Positions 8,393 through 18,376 are shown, numbered from the stretch's first letter. The stretch: 64,000 nt of DNA from Oleiphilus messinensis (GCF_002162375.1 NZ_CP021425.1:1485501-1549500), one strand, 5' to 3'. Translations and numbers: made by a program. Notes: a model not told the origin generated them from the sequence alone.

Positions 8393-8826
8393 GTCGTAAC
8401 CGGGTTAGAAACAACTTGGTATAGCTCAAGTTGAAGTCAGTATCAGGGTGAGTGTTGACCCTGATATTGGCCGTTTTCGTTTCAACCGATAATAAACGGG
8501 CCGAAATCCCAAGGCGCGTAGACGATTTCCGCTGGAACACTTAGAGGATCCCATTGGGCACTCAAGTAGCGCCCTGGTGAGCTTAATCCGGATTACGATC
8601 CCGTGATGATATTTAAGATATAGTCTGGCAAACCACATTCACATAGACAGTTCGGGCAACGACACCCCAGAGAAGTTCGTTACTTATAATGAGATTCAGG
8701 ACATTAATTTGCCCGCAAAACGATACATTCGCTCATTGCCTTTGTTCGGTTAGCGGACATATAAATATCTGCTGATACAACTTGAATTGGTTACATAGTG
8801 GTACTCAAAGCGCTGGACGTATAAAA
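8393..8826. other. 434-bp gap with a relic of a 3' gene end
   Basis: No intact gene is visible between the peroxiredoxin-like gene and the chemoreceptor. About 120 bases inside it (8461-8580) are a diverged copy of the 3' end of the gene at 16400-17521. I see nothing recognisable in the rest. Confidence 0.6.
8461..8580 (-). pseudogene. Duplicated C-terminal fragment of the 16400-17521 gene
   Basis: On the minus strand this reads SPGRYLSAQWDPLSVPAEI and continues to PFIIG and a stop, matching the last 32 residues of the protein at 16400-17521 with one residue changed (Gly to Asp). Nucleotide identity also extends about 20 bases past the stop. Upstream of the fragment the two loci have nothing in common, so it is a truncated duplicate, not a gene. 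Confidence 0.85.
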
Positions 8827-10695
8827 CTAGACCTTAAAACTGGCAACAGACTGTTTCAGCTCTTCCGCCAACTCAAGGATCTGTGTCCCATCTTCGAAAG
8901 TCTGATTCGCGATAGCTGTGTTTTCTTCTCCAACATCGCGTATTTTCAGGACGTTCCGATTAATCTCCTCCGCAACTAGAGTTTGTTCTTCAGCCGCTGT
9001 GGCGACTTGTGCATTAATATCGTTCATCAAATTAATTGATTCGGATACTTCACTCATCGCGTTCCCAGCTTGCGTAATTTGTTCGACAGCCTCATCCGCG
9101 GTTGTTCTGCTGTGGCTCATGCTTTCAACCGCACCATCAGAGCCTTGTTGAAGCTGCTCGACTCTATTCCTTATATCGCTAGCAGAATCCTGCGTTCGAT
9201 TTGCGAGAGAACGAACTTCGTCAGCAACGACCGCAAACCCCCTGCCTGCCTCACCGGCTCTTGCCGCCTCAATGGCGGCATTCAAAGCCAATAAATTTGT
9301 CTGCTCAGAAATTGAGCTGATATCATCCAATATCGTACTAATTGACTTGGATTGTTCGCTGAGTTTCTGAATAAACTGTTCGGACTGCAGTATATTCTCA
9401 GATAAACTGTTTATGGTAACGATAACTTGCGCCACCGTTTCTTTGCCTGATTCTGACTTCTCTTTTGAGGTTAAAGCAGTTTCTGCCGCTGAGACCATAT
9501 TCTGAGCAACATCAGTGACTGTTGCGTTCATCTCATTCATCGCTGTCGCCACTTGTTCAGTTTGTTCCTGCTGAACATAGATGCCTTTCTTATTGTCTTC
9601 GGCCGCTTGCGACAACTGAGTTGCTGAGGCCGATAGGCTGATGCTGTTATCGTTAATTAAAGTTACTTTTTCTCGCAAGCTATCGATTAGGTGCTTAAGT
9701 GCATTGCTCAGCACATGTATTTCTTCGGTTCCAAAATTGTCTACTTCGACTAGAAGATTCCCTTTTGAAGCCTCGTTCATTTCCGAGACGAGCTGTCTCA
9801 TTGGAAAAAATAGTGTTTTTTGCAGAAACAGAATGGCAAAGAAAATGAACGCAAATGTGAAGAATACAAACACACCGTTTACTAAATTTCGCGTTTCGTT
9901 GATGCTATTCAGAAGCTTGGCGTTATCAAACGCGCTTTTGACGTGAAGTAAAGGAGAGCCGTCAGATGCAGGAAACGTGTACTCTGCCAACACGTAGCTG
10001 TTTAGGTCAACTGGCCACTTTTTAGACTTATATTGGACTTCATTGCCTCCATTCTCGATCCAGATAGGTGCTTGCAGAGTATTTTGTATCAGGTTCAAGT
10101 TGTGTGCAGGATCGACCACAATCTCAACATAGCCAGCCAAACGCAGACCACCAACTGGAATCAACACAGTGTAATTTGCTGTGCCATTTGAAGACCAGGC
10201 ATAGGTCATCATCTTAAGTTTCTGAACACCTTCTCGAGCATCTGCACTGTTTCTTAGTGAAGGGTAAATATCTATACCAAAACTAGAATCACCTTGAGAG
10301 CTACTTGCGAGGTACTTAAAGTCTTTGTCATAAGCTCTTATCTTACGAATGTTGATCAGCCCAGTGGTCTGGAAACGTCGATTAAAGGACTCATTCAATG
10401 CTTCAGATAAGTCCACATTCTGGGCCTTTCCTTTAATGACATTTTTAACGATTTTCCGTAGTGACTTATCCGACTGTAGCTCTGAGCCCAACTCGAATAA
10501 CAGATCATCCATATCCTTGGTCGCTTCATCCGAAGTAACTGAAATGAACTGACTTAGATTTCGTTCGCTTGCTTTATATGCTTCAGCTTTAAACTGTTCA
10601 GTGATAAAAAACACCAAACACAAAGAGATGAAAGAAAAAACGCCGATCATTCCCATGACCAGCGTTTTGGTAGATATTTTTGATAAATTAGTCAT
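8827..10695 (-). CDS. Methyl-accepting chemotaxis protein
   Basis: This 622-residue chemoreceptor has an N-terminal membrane segment (about 12-32), a periplasmic sensor of about 235 residues, a second membrane segment near 270-291 ([17 protein letters not shown]), HAMP, and a C-terminal signalling domain with the conserved hairpin [19 protein letters not shown] near residue 460. The sensor shares recognisable stretches with the receptor at 13360-16179, for example [15 protein letters not shown] against [15 protein letters not shown], so the two are paralogous in their sensing half. It lies 30 bases downstream of the rhodanese gene in the same direction. The ligand is unknown. Confidence 0.93.
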   Translation of the reverse strand: MTNLSKISTKTLVMGMIGVFSFISLCLVFFITEQFKAEAYKASERNLSQFISVTSDEATKDMDDLLFELGSELQSDKSLRKIVKNVIKGKAQNVDLSEALNESFNRRFQTTGLINIRKIRAYDKDFKYLASSSQGDSSFGIDIYPSLRNSADAREGVQKLKMMTYAWSSNGTANYTVLIPVGGLRLAGYVEIVVDPAHNLNLIQNTLQAPIWIENGGNEVQYKSKKWPVDLNSYVLAEYTFPASDGSPLLHVKSAFDNAKLLNSINETRNLVNGVFVFFTFAFIFFAILFLQKTLFFPMRQLVSEMNEASKGNLLVEVDNFGTEEIHVLSNALKHLIDSLREKVTLINDNSISLSASATQLSQAAEDNKKGIYVQQEQTEQVATAMNEMNATVTDVAQNMVSAAETALTSKEKSESGKETVAQVIVTINSLSENILQSEQFIQKLSEQSKSISTILDDISSISEQTNLLALNAAIEAARAGEAGRGFAVVADEVRSLANRTQDSASDIRNRVEQLQQGSDGAVESMSHSRTTADEAVEQITQAGNAMSEVSESINLMNDINAQVATAAEEQTLVAEEINRNVLKIRDVGEENTAIANQTFEDGTQILELAEELKQSVASFKV

Positions 10696-10725
10696 TACAA
10701 GACCTGAGGCATAACAGTTGATAGA

Positions 10726-11151
10726 TTATTTGCTAATAGGTAAACCTTTGTTAGTCCATTCTTCCCAACCGCCCCTAAACCAGTAAACCTTGGAGTAACC
10801 TTCGGCAACAGCCATTTTGGAGGCCTTTACACTGCGGCCGCATTTCACACCGTTACAGTAAAAGATTACCGGTGTGCTTTTAGTCGCAATAGCTTCGGCT
10901 AGCTTGGCCGGTGTGGTTTCGGTATCGGGTAGAGAGACTGAACCTTCGATTTTTCCGCCAGCTCTATCCTTTGGGATTCGAGAGTCAATTAAAACCAAGT
11001 CGTCGTACTCGTCGACCAGATCAATTAAATCTTCTGCGCTGATTCGAGTCGTTCCCTCTACCGATTCTGGAGCATCCATTTCTTCCGCTAAAGCTACATT
11101 TGCAAAGGCAAATAGGAAAAGTGTTGAGAAAACGTATTTCAGATGTCGCAT
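10726..11151 (-). CDS. Periplasmic rhodanese-like domain protein
   Basis: A 141-residue protein with a clear signal peptide (about residues 1-22, cleavage after ALA). It carries a single rhodanese domain with IDSRIPKDRAGGKIEGSVSLP and the active-site loop FYCNGVKCGRS, where the first Cys is the predicted persulfide-forming residue. Rhodaneses move sulfane sulfur or bind related compounds. It is the first gene of a two-gene unit with the downstream chemoreceptor, which suggests the receptor could sense a sulfur compound or the rhodanese itself; that link is inference. Confidence 0.87.
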   Translation of the reverse strand: MRHLKYVFSTLFLFAFANVALAEEMDAPESVEGTTRISAEDLIDLVDEYDDLVLIDSRIPKDRAGGKIEGSVSLPDTETTPAKLAEAIATKSTPVIFYCNGVKCGRSVKASKMAVAEGYSKVYWFRGGWEEWTNKGLPISK

Positions 11152-11516
11152 TGCTAAAACCCCTTTATCTATATTGTTGAGTCAACATTCGATACGAATG
11201 CTTCTTAAAAGACTAGTACATACCCAAGCTATTTGCTCGACTATTTAGATTCTGGAAGCTGTTGACGTTTCGAAATAAGTTTATGACCTAAATCCTGCAA
11301 TCTATATGTCTGAATCGATTCGATACGACTATAGCGACATTTAGTGTCGATGGATCACCGTTTTGCACACCATGCAACTGAAAAAAGCGTAATTCACTTG
11401 ATTAGATTGTTTAAATTATAATCACCTTTGTCGTCAACCTGAGCAACAGGCCAAAGTCTGCCTGATTCCAAATTTGGAATTTGCTTAGTCAGAGAATTTG
11501 AGTATAGGTATTTTGG
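11152..11516. other. 365-bp non-coding region upstream of the rhodanese/MCP unit
   Basis: No gene is seen. It contains a 13-bp perfect palindrome TGTTGAGTCAACA at 11175-11187, 24 bases before the rhodanese start, a possible operator. Its far end should include one end of the IS1380-family element. Confidence 0.45.
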
Positions 11517-12963
11517 TCAATGAATAAACGACAACTTTAACCAGTCAGCCCACGGAGTTGGGTGAAGATGGTTGCTCGGAACTTTGACCTTAAGCTGATT
11601 CCCACCACGCAAGAGTTGTCCCGCAGTACGTACCAGAAAAGTTCGGATAGTCTGAATTTCCCATCGTTTCAATTCGTCATTATCGCTCAGTAGCGCCATC
11701 CAGCGTACCGTGTTATACGCCAGCACAGCACATTGGAAAAGTAATGAGCTGGCCATGAAATCATGGCTCTTGATTTGCGCCAGTCCCATTTGGTTCTTGG
11801 CTTCATCCAACCAGGTTTCACAAGTTGCGCGCTTTCCGTATGTCGTGTGTGCTTGCCAAGGAGACAACCGCTCTGTGGTTACATAGCAGAAGTAGTCGTA
11901 AACGGGCTCATTCAGCAAGGCTTGTTGAGGGCCTTTGGTGATGAAGGCCGTTTTACGCCGCACAGCAACAAAGCGACGTGCCCGTTCCCATTGACCGCAT
12001 TGATGGAAAAAGTCGCACTGTTCCCAACCGGTATGACCAGGCACTCGTTGCCAAGCTTGCTTGTCCAACAAAGCAGCAAGGCCTTTGAGTTTCACTTTAA
12101 TCAGGTAACCATGGCGAGCCTGATCCAGCCAGTCCATGAGCTCTCCAACAAAGAATCCTGAATCACCTCGGAATAGCAGCCGCATTCTGGGTGGCATCTG
12201 CGCAGAAAGTTGCTGCATGAAGCCTACAATGCCATTGCTGGTGTAGGTGCTGCCACTGCGCAACCATGCTTGCAAAATTTCTTTCGTGTGGCTGCAAAAG
12301 GCAACCAGTGGATGATAAGAGTTAGAGCCTTTTTTCGTTGGGTTGTAGCCTTTTTCGGCACCTTCCTGTTGACCGTAAACGGTTTTGACAGTCGAGTCCA
12401 CATCAATCCAGCCTCGATAGAGCGTTCCGGGCAACCAAGTACCGGACTTCAATGCTCTGTGCCAAACCCCCTGACGCAAGATGTGATTAATCTGTTCGAG
12501 CTGAGTGACATGCTTGAGCTTTCCACAACGGAAAATACGACCCAATGTGCAGTCATCTGGAATCGATAGCCACCCCCCCACTTCACGCAACACCTGATCT
12601 GCCCACACAAAAACCACCTTCCTGAGCGAAGTGGCACCGGCGATGATGCCGATAATCGTTAGGTAGATCGAGTCGCCCAAACTGTAACGAGCACTGTTGC
12701 CGCGTTGCAAATCAAGGTGCTTCTGGCAAGCCTCGGTAAAACCGATGTGATCGAGGAAATGCATGGCAGGGATAATTCCAGCTTGACTGGTCAGCTTTTT
12801 TCCAGTGTGTTGATAGCGAATTTTTGCGGCTGGTTTTTTGGCACTTTTATGGGTATTCTTACTCATGAAAAAGGTGACTCTGATTTGTTGATTATTTGGC
12901 GATAACCAATTGAATCAAGTCGCCTTTTTCTTTTCAAGTACAATGTTATTTGCAGAATTTAGG
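11461..12963 (-). mobile_element. IS1380-family insertion sequence (ends tentative)
   Basis: The element contains one intact transposase gene. Possible ends are CCTGATTC at 11461 and its approximate complement GAATTTAGG ending at 12963. These match only partly and I found no exact target duplication, so the limits are approximate. Confidence 0.5.
11517..12866 (-). CDS. IS1380-family transposase
   Basis: A 449-residue DDE transposase. Family marks are the N-terminal region (LDHIGFTEACQKHLDLQRGN), DVDSTVKTVYGQQEGAEKGY with the first catalytic Asp, GSNSYHPLVAFCSHT, LLFRGDSGFF with the second Asp, and a late Glu in TCETWLDEAKNQMGL. The frame is complete, so it may be active. A 13-bp inverted repeat (12867-12879 with 12918-12930, 12 of 13 paired) lies immediately before its start codon and could limit read-through or translation. 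It sits between two paralogous chemoreceptor genes. Confidence 0.92.
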   Translation of the reverse strand: MSKNTHKSAKKPAAKIRYQHTGKKLTSQAGIIPAMHFLDHIGFTEACQKHLDLQRGNSARYSLGDSIYLTIIGIIAGATSLRKVVFVWADQVLREVGGWLSIPDDCTLGRIFRCGKLKHVTQLEQINHILRQGVWHRALKSGTWLPGTLYRGWIDVDSTVKTVYGQQEGAEKGYNPTKKGSNSYHPLVAFCSHTKEILQAWLRSGSTYTSNGIVGFMQQLSAQMPPRMRLLFRGDSGFFVGELMDWLDQARHGYLIKVKLKGLAALLDKQAWQRVPGHTGWEQCDFFHQCGQWERARRFVAVRRKTAFITKGPQQALLNEPVYDYFCYVTTERLSPWQAHTTYGKRATCETWLDEAKNQMGLAQIKSHDFMASSLLFQCAVLAYNTVRWMALLSDNDELKRWEIQTIRTFLVRTAGQLLRGGNQLKVKVPSNHLHPTPWADWLKLSFIH

Positions 12964-13359
12964 TATGATTTAAAATGGCAAACCCGCGATATTGTAGTTC
13001 TCACACAACGATACAACGAGTTTGCTATGCCCCGACTAATGCTCAGTGACGAGTTTTGGTTGAAGTTAAACCGCGGATGATACCAAAACGTCGTAATTCA
13101 ACGATTGGTAATGATGATATGGATTGAGGTTTATACAAAAATAGACACTTGGCTGAAAACCAGTTCGCAAGATTAACACACTACCGAGCAGTAGCTACTC
13201 GGTATTACAAATTAAAAAGAAATTTTGAATCTATGGTGACGTTGGTATGTGCAATTCAGTGGTTACCAATGTGAAACGTCAACAGGCCCTGATGCTGAGC
13301 CTTTGAATACTGATATATGTCCTATAATTTATGCAAGCTCTTAGCATCGGATTACCCTA
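12867..13359. other. 493-bp gap holding IS end and IS5-family relic
   Basis: The stretch holds the presumed right end of the IS1380 element, then pieces of an IS5-family transposase (13027-13274). The last 85 bases before the chemoreceptor carry its promoter region; I see no strong ribosome site there. Confidence 0.6.
13027..13274 (+). pseudogene. Internally deleted IS5-family transposase relic
   Basis: Bases 13027-13078 encode MPRLMLSDEFWLKL, a typical IS5-family start. From 13077, in another frame, the sequence reads MIPKRRNSTIGNDDMD, a stop (TGA, probably from TGG), then GLYKNRHLAENQFARLTHY and on to a normal end (VCAIQWLPM). That is the C-terminus with the catalytic Glu region. The central part, with both catalytic Asp, is deleted and the ends are fused out of frame. 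Confidence 0.85.
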
Positions 13360-16179
13360 ATGCAATTAAAAAACATTTCATCAAAACCCCTCATTGTTGG
13401 TGTACTGGTCGCCATCAGTTTGGCGGCGATCATTCTCTCGGTTATAGCTTCTTTTCAAGCAAGAAACGCAGCTTTAGAGGCACAATCGAAAACTTTGACG
13501 AGGGTTGTCGAGGTTGCGCTCTCTGAAGCAGAGCTGGATCTAAATGAGCTAGCCATTGAATTCGCCCGTTCAAATGAAAGTGAAAAACGTTTCAGAAAGC
13601 TGGTTAAGAAAGCAAGCAAGGGCCTTTCCAATGACGAAATAAAAGAATTGGAAGGAATTCTAGATGCACCTTATTCCCAAAGATATATCACGGCCAACCT
13701 ACTGGATGTACAAAAAATTAGGGTGTTTGACAAAAATCTGAAACTAATTGCCCAAAGTAATGAAGGTATACGGGGGATACCAAGAGCTCTGCACTCCGAT
13801 CTGACCCAACTAATTCAAGAGCGGCCAAAAGAGGATAAGTACAAGCCATTGGCTCATTCATGGAGCGTGAATGGAAACGTTCATTATTCAATTGTGTACC
13901 CAGTTGGGGGGCTTCGACTTGCTGGATATCTTGAAATCATTCTTGCCCCTGAACACAACTTAAAGAAAATTGATGTTTTGCTTGGTGCCCCAATACGCAT
14001 TCTTTCGATAGCTGGAAATGATCTATATCGGAGTGAGACGTGGGGGGAAGACGATAGCGATGTACTCGATATCAACTACGCCAAGCCCCTAACAAGCGGA
14101 GAAGCAGGTCTGCGTTTTGTGTTACGAGAAGATATTAGTGACCTCGAGGCGTCTCTTCTGGCTACCCAGCTTATTATAGTGGGACTATTTATATTACTTG
14201 GTGTTGTGGGGGTTTCCGCTGCCTTGCTAATTCTGCAGAAGAATTTGTTTCGGCCCATTATTCAGATTGAACGTGCGATGAGCCAGATAAGTTCAGGTGA
14301 CTTATCTGTAATTGTTGAACCAAGTGAACGAAGTGATCAGCTTGGTTTAATGGTAAAAGCTTTGGCCTTCTTTGTAGAACAATTTAAGGAAAACAAGAAT
14401 ACATCAATCAAAGCCATCCGGGCACAATTCGCGTTGAAAAATGCGGCAACTGCGATGCTTATGCTCAACGACGAAAGCGAAGTTATCTTTACAAATAATG
14501 AGTTCGAAGCATTACTTTCGGCTCATACGCATGATTATTTCCAAACGCTGGGAGGCTTGAGCACCGAATCGATTCAAGGATCTCGGTTAGATATATCGTC
14601 ACTCACCTCCAAAGTGAGCGATCTTAATGACTTAAACGAAATTTGTGATGATGAGTTTGTCTCAGGGACAAGACATATTCATATCACAATTGCACCCGTG
14701 AAAGATGGTGAAAATAGAGTAGGGACGGTCCTTGAGTGGGAAGACAAAACCGAAGAAGTACGTGCTCAAGAAGAAAATAGAAAGATCACTGTCGAGGCAT
14801 TGCGAGCCAAGGTCGCTTTAGAGAATACAGCAACAGCGATGATGATGGCCAATGAAAAAGGTGAAATCATTTTCGCAAACAATAAAATACTAGATTTATT
14901 TAACGCTCATGCTAGCGAATACGAAGTTAAGATCCATAACTTTAACTTTGAATCACCTATTGGTGAACAATTCAATGCGAAAGAAACAGGCCTAGAATCG
15001 GCGGATCTAAATCAAATTAAGACCACAATATCTACGCGACTAGTCTCAGGCGATCAGGTATCAGAAATCACCTATGTGCCTGTGGTAAGCGAGGGGCAGC
15101 GTATTGGCTCTGTCATCGAATGGGCCAGCCTAACAAGCGAAGTCAGAATTCAAGAAGAAATAGACCAGCTTATTGACGCGTGTAACCAAGGAGATTTAAG
15201 TCAGCGTATTGAAACTGCAAACAAAACAGGTTTCTTCAAGCAGCTGAGTGAAGGGCTTAATCAAATGCTTGATACAACCACTAATTTTATCAGCAACTTA
15301 AGCTTAACTCTGGAACATATGTCCAAGGGTAATCTAAGCGCGAAGATTGAAGAGCACTACCAGGGCGAATTCTTTAAAATCAGTAAGAACGCTAATCATA
15401 CAATTCATATTTTGAAAGATGTACTTCAAAAAATTCAGCTTGCCGCAGGGAATGTAAGTAAGACGGCGAATGAAGTCTCAAGCGGTGCGAACGATCTTAG
15501 TCGCCGTACAGAGGCACAAGCAAGTGCATTAGAAGAGACAGCTGCAAGCATGGAACAGATGGCAGCCAGTGTTAAGGGCGCTTCTGAGAGCGCACAAAAA
15601 GCCAATACACTTGCACAAGATGCCGTGGATAGAGCGAAAGCTGGTGGGGTAGTTGTTGAGCAATCAATTTCAGGAATGACTGAGATTCTCAATTCGAGCC
15701 AGAAAATTAATGAAATCATCTCTGTAATTGACGAGATCGCATTCCAAACGAACTTATTGGCTCTAAATGCTGCAGTAGAAGCGGCAAGAGCAGGAGACAA
15801 TGGTCGAGGATTCGCCGTTGTCGCAGGCGAAGTAAGGAGACTGTCTCAACGATCTGCCGCTGCTGCAAAAGACATCAAAGACCTCATAAGAGATAGTGTT
15901 GCAAAAATTGAAACAGGAAACGAATTAGTTAACCGTTCTGGTGAAACCCTATCACAGATCGTTTCCTCTGTGGATCAAGTAACCAAGGCTATCAGTGAAG
16001 TTACCGTAACGGCAAACGAGTTAAATCAAGGTATTGGTCAAATTAATCAGACGGTTACAAATATGGACGAGATGACGCAACAGAACGCCTCAATGGTCGA
16101 ACAAACATCCGTAGCATGCAGCGGCTTATCGGCTGAATCTAGGGAAATGAATAAGCTAACAAATTTCTTTCGACTTTAA
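13360..16179 (+). CDS. Methyl-accepting chemotaxis protein with two PAS-like repeats
   Basis: A 939-residue chemoreceptor: membrane segment 11-31, periplasmic sensor to about 265 (related to that of the receptor at 8827-10695), second membrane segment about 268-290, HAMP, and then two consecutive related cytosolic modules of about 125 residues. These begin [20 protein letters not shown] (about 355) and [20 protein letters not shown] (about 485) and look like PAS-type repeats. A further HAMP-like linker and the signalling domain follow, with [19 protein letters not shown] near 795. The end (NKLTNFFRL) shows no obvious CheR-binding pentapeptide. The double PAS-like insertion suggests an added cytosolic input such as redox or flavin; no ligand residue can be identified. 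Confidence 0.92.
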   Translation: MQLKNISSKPLIVGVLVAISLAAIILSVIASFQARNAALEAQSKTLTRVVEVALSEAELDLNELAIEFARSNESEKRFRKLVKKASKGLSNDEIKELEGILDAPYSQRYITANLLDVQKIRVFDKNLKLIAQSNEGIRGIPRALHSDLTQLIQERPKEDKYKPLAHSWSVNGNVHYSIVYPVGGLRLAGYLEIILAPEHNLKKIDVLLGAPIRILSIAGNDLYRSETWGEDDSDVLDINYAKPLTSGEAGLRFVLREDISDLEASLLATQLIIVGLFILLGVVGVSAALLILQKNLFRPIIQIERAMSQISSGDLSVIVEPSERSDQLGLMVKALAFFVEQFKENKNTSIKAIRAQFALKNAATAMLMLNDESEVIFTNNEFEALLSAHTHDYFQTLGGLSTESIQGSRLDISSLTSKVSDLNDLNEICDDEFVSGTRHIHITIAPVKDGENRVGTVLEWEDKTEEVRAQEENRKITVEALRAKVALENTATAMMMANEKGEIIFANNKILDLFNAHASEYEVKIHNFNFESPIGEQFNAKETGLESADLNQIKTTISTRLVSGDQVSEITYVPVVSEGQRIGSVIEWASLTSEVRIQEEIDQLIDACNQGDLSQRIETANKTGFFKQLSEGLNQMLDTTTNFISNLSLTLEHMSKGNLSAKIEEHYQGEFFKISKNANHTIHILKDVLQKIQLAAGNVSKTANEVSSGANDLSRRTEAQASALEETAASMEQMAASVKGASESAQKANTLAQDAVDRAKAGGVVVEQSISGMTEILNSSQKINEIISVIDEIAFQTNLLALNAAVEAARAGDNGRGFAVVAGEVRRLSQRSAAAAKDIKDLIRDSVAKIETGNELVNRSGETLSQIVSSVDQVTKAISEVTVTANELNQGIGQINQTVTNMDEMTQQNASMVEQTSVACSGLSAESREMNKLTNFFRL

Positions 16180-16200
16180 ACTATTTACAGGGAGGGGAAC

Positions 16201-16410
16201 ATGTTTTGCCATTGATCTGCAGTTCGGTATGTACTTACCTTGGAACGGGGTGTAAGGTTATCCCAAAACCTTAGTCTGGGAGAAAACGTGCAGGTTGCAG
16301 CGGGAGCCTGTGTCATAAGGGATGTTCCTGCAAACAGCAGGGCGATGGCGGTTCCTGCGCAGGTCAGTCCAAAAAAAATTGATATTGGCCATTTTCGTTT
16401 CAACCGATAA
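16201..16410 (+). pseudogene. Relic of a hexapeptide-repeat acyltransferase C-terminus
   Basis: Reading from about 16258, the plus strand gives LSLGENVQVAAGACVIRDVP, then ANSRAMAVPAQVSPKK and a stop. This is the end of a left-handed beta-helix acetyltransferase (CysE/LacA type), with the usual DVPANS and VPA-V segments. Upstream the frame soon meets a stop (16213) and no enzyme body is present. Its last bases overlap the end of the gene on the other strand. Confidence 0.65.
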
Positions 16411-17521
16411 TAAACGGGCCGAAACCCCAAGGTGCGTAGACGATTTCCGCTGGAACACTTAGAGGGTCCCATTGGGCACTCAAGTAGCGCCCTGGTGATT
16501 CCACAATATCAGACCATTTGGTGCGGTGGAATAATCTTGCGACATGATGATCGGTATCGCAACAGCCGAATTTTTTGTAGTCGCAGAACCAAACCAATAT
16601 TCCGCTCGGGCAGTAACCTTCTGATTCTAGTACCAGGTCAACAGCTCTGAGTTGATAGTATCCGGATTTAGAGCGGTTTGGGTCTTTACTCCCGTAACCA
16701 GACTCTTTATTGCTGTGCATGAACTTAGCAATGTAGAGCTGGTCAGCGGATTTTAGCTTTACGGGACCTCCCACGAAAGATACCCTGTGATCGAAGTCGA
16801 ATTGCCCTCCCTTTTGCAAATAACGATATGCAGTCAGCGGTAGCCCCATTTCTTCCAATGTATTAGTCGGGCTTAGTGTCTTGAACGATGACATCCCCTC
16901 GGAATTAAAGGGCGGAAACGTTTGCTCTTGTTTCGGTATCGTTGGCCATTTGGGGGCGGTCGCCGTGAACCACCAATCGCTCCAGATGCTCTGTGGCACT
17001 GGGGAGCGTTTGTCCCAGTTGTTTTTCTCCGCCACAGCTTTGATGAAGGCATAGTCTTTCCATACCTGGGTGGTGAAAGCATCAATGGATATTGAATTTT
17101 TGAATTCAAGTGAGAACGCCTTTAGTGCAGTTACCGCATCACGCAATGCCCAACTGGCGTATCCTTGTTCACCCAAGCTAAAATTTAGCAGTCTGTGAAT
17201 CGATTCGAATATTCTTTCAGCAGTAAAGGTGACTGCAATTGAATCATTGAAATTTGTTAAATGCGCAATCGCTAATTCTCTGTTTTCACTCTCCGGCCAT
17301 TGACATGGGGGTCCACCGATACCAATAACGCGCTCCGCCTCCTGAAAGCTCCACTCGACCGCGCTGAGATAGTCAGACGTTGCATTTGGCATACTGAGGG
17401 TTAACAGCGGCTGAATTCGTCGCGCCGTTCTCGCCAAAAGCGATGAACACGCCCAGAATGGAATCTGCCGAAGCGCTTCCTCGTCAGGAAGCACCTCATT
17501 CGTACCTTTATTCGATAACAT
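16400..17521 (-). CDS. Hypothetical protein, island gene
   Basis: I do not recognise this 373-residue protein. It is soluble by inspection, Trp-rich, and has an all-alpha-looking N-terminal half (to about 190) followed by a compact C-terminal part with several Cys (FGCCDTDHHVARLFH). The last 32 residues and 20 bases beyond the stop recur as a relic at 8461-8580. Placement among Rhs and EndoU toxin modules makes an immunity or accessory role possible, but nothing in the sequence proves it. The start ATG 17521 has AAGAG about 10 bases upstream. Confidence 0.6.
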   Translation of the reverse strand: MLSNKGTNEVLPDEEALRQIPFWACSSLLARTARRIQPLLTLSMPNATSDYLSAVEWSFQEAERVIGIGGPPCQWPESENRELAIAHLTNFNDSIAVTFTAERIFESIHRLLNFSLGEQGYASWALRDAVTALKAFSLEFKNSISIDAFTTQVWKDYAFIKAVAEKNNWDKRSPVPQSIWSDWWFTATAPKWPTIPKQEQTFPPFNSEGMSSFKTLSPTNTLEEMGLPLTAYRYLQKGGQFDFDHRVSFVGGPVKLKSADQLYIAKFMHSNKESGYGSKDPNRSKSGYYQLRAVDLVLESEGYCPSGILVWFCDYKKFGCCDTDHHVARLFHRTKWSDIVESPGRYLSAQWDPLSVPAEIVYAPWGFGPFIIG

Positions 17522-17552
17522 TGGTTAACGCTCTTGTTTATCGGCAAAGCAA

Positions 17553-17840
17553 TTAAGCTTTGGCTATATTATCCTGCTTCTTAGAGGATTTCACTTTTCT
17601 GATCGCAACAAATATCAACAACGGCAGGCCGAAATAAAAAAGATACTTCCCGGTCAAATTGGCGGTTTGCAATGGAACATCCAGAATAACAAAAACCGGG
17701 CTCGGGATTGCCAGAATTAAAAATACACAGAGTATATGATACAGGTGTTGCATGGGCTTATTCTTCGAAAGCTTCTTAACAACAGGGCTGTAGTAAAGCG
17801 CGGTGATGATTAACAATGCAGCAATAATGGCAATGATCAT
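17553..17840 (-). CDS. Small membrane protein, unknown function
   Basis: A 95-residue protein with three hydrophobic stretches: MIIAIIAALLIITALYY at the N-terminus, HILCVFLILAIPSPVFVIL, and YLFYFGLPLLIFVAI. A basic tail follows. ATG 17840 is preferred because AAGGAT lies 6 bases upstream; a longer frame begins at 17912 but its extra residues are polar and lack a ribosome site. It could be an immunity protein for a membrane-active toxin, which fits the neighbourhood but is speculation. Confidence 0.55.
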   Translation of the reverse strand: MIIAIIAALLIITALYYSPVVKKLSKNKPMQHLYHILCVFLILAIPSPVFVILDVPLQTANLTGKYLFYFGLPLLIFVAIRKVKSSKKQDNIAKA

Positions 17841-17947
17841 TTTGAAATCCTTTTCTTGATTGATATTAAGTTTTAGGTCAACTGCTCCAAGACGCTGCGT
17901 AAATCTTGACAACTAACTATTGCTGTTAAAGCAGCTCTGCGGCGTTT

Positions 17948-17995
17948 TTCAAAACCAGCCCCATACGCATCAGCGATTGCAAGTTCCAGAAACAT
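17948..17995 (-). pseudogene. N-terminal relic of an ADP-ribosylglycohydrolase-like gene
   Basis: The minus strand reads MFLELAIADAYGAGFE, closely resembling the first conserved helix of ADP-ribosylglycohydrolases (AIGDAYGAGFE type). It then runs into unrelated residues and a stop after about 40 codons. It is too short for certainty. If right, another decayed toxin-island gene lies here. Confidence 0.35.
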
Positions 17996-18022
17996 GTTAT
18001 TTCCTACATTTCTAAATAAATT

Positions 18023-18376
18023 TTACCGATAATCAAATTTATCTTTATCTATATGAATCGTCAAAATTCTTACTTCTTCATTGGATTCAGGATCTAAACT
18101 AACTAAGTTTAGGCTTTGGGTTTCACTTTCTACTTTTTCCTTTGCGGATTCTAAGCGTTCCAATTCCTCTTCCAAACTATCTATACCGTGATCTAATCGC
18201 TCTTCAATATCATCAATTTCTGTAGTTAAATAAATCTCCAGAGCAAACAGTTCTTTGTATTTCTCAAACTCAGCGTACGCAACAAAACTTCCTAATACCC
18301 ATGGAAAGTCCATGTTCGTAATTATGAGTTCTCCGAGAACTACATGTTGGTTAGCAACCAGCAGTCTTTTTTTCAT
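18023..18376 (-). CDS. Hypothetical protein with coiled coil
   Basis: A 117-residue, acidic protein I do not recognise. The N-terminal 45 residues look like a beta-alpha segment, followed by a Glu/Leu-rich coiled coil (IEERLDHGIDSLEEELERLE). There is no signal peptide or membrane segment. Small acidic proteins next to Rhs modules are often immunity proteins, which is the only functional hint. Confidence 0.5.
   Translation of the reverse strand: MKKRLLVANQHVVLGELIITNMDFPWVLGSFVAYAEFEKYKELFALEIYLTTEIDDIEERLDHGIDSLEEELERLESAKEKVESETQSLNLVSLDPESNEEVRILTIHIDKDKFDYR

Noticed and set aside
8393-17545. Possibility that the duplicated 3' tail marks integron cassettes (attC sites)
   Set aside because: I looked for paired GTTRRRY/RYYYAAC core sites around the gene ends and found no convincing imperfect palindrome, and no integrase is in the window.
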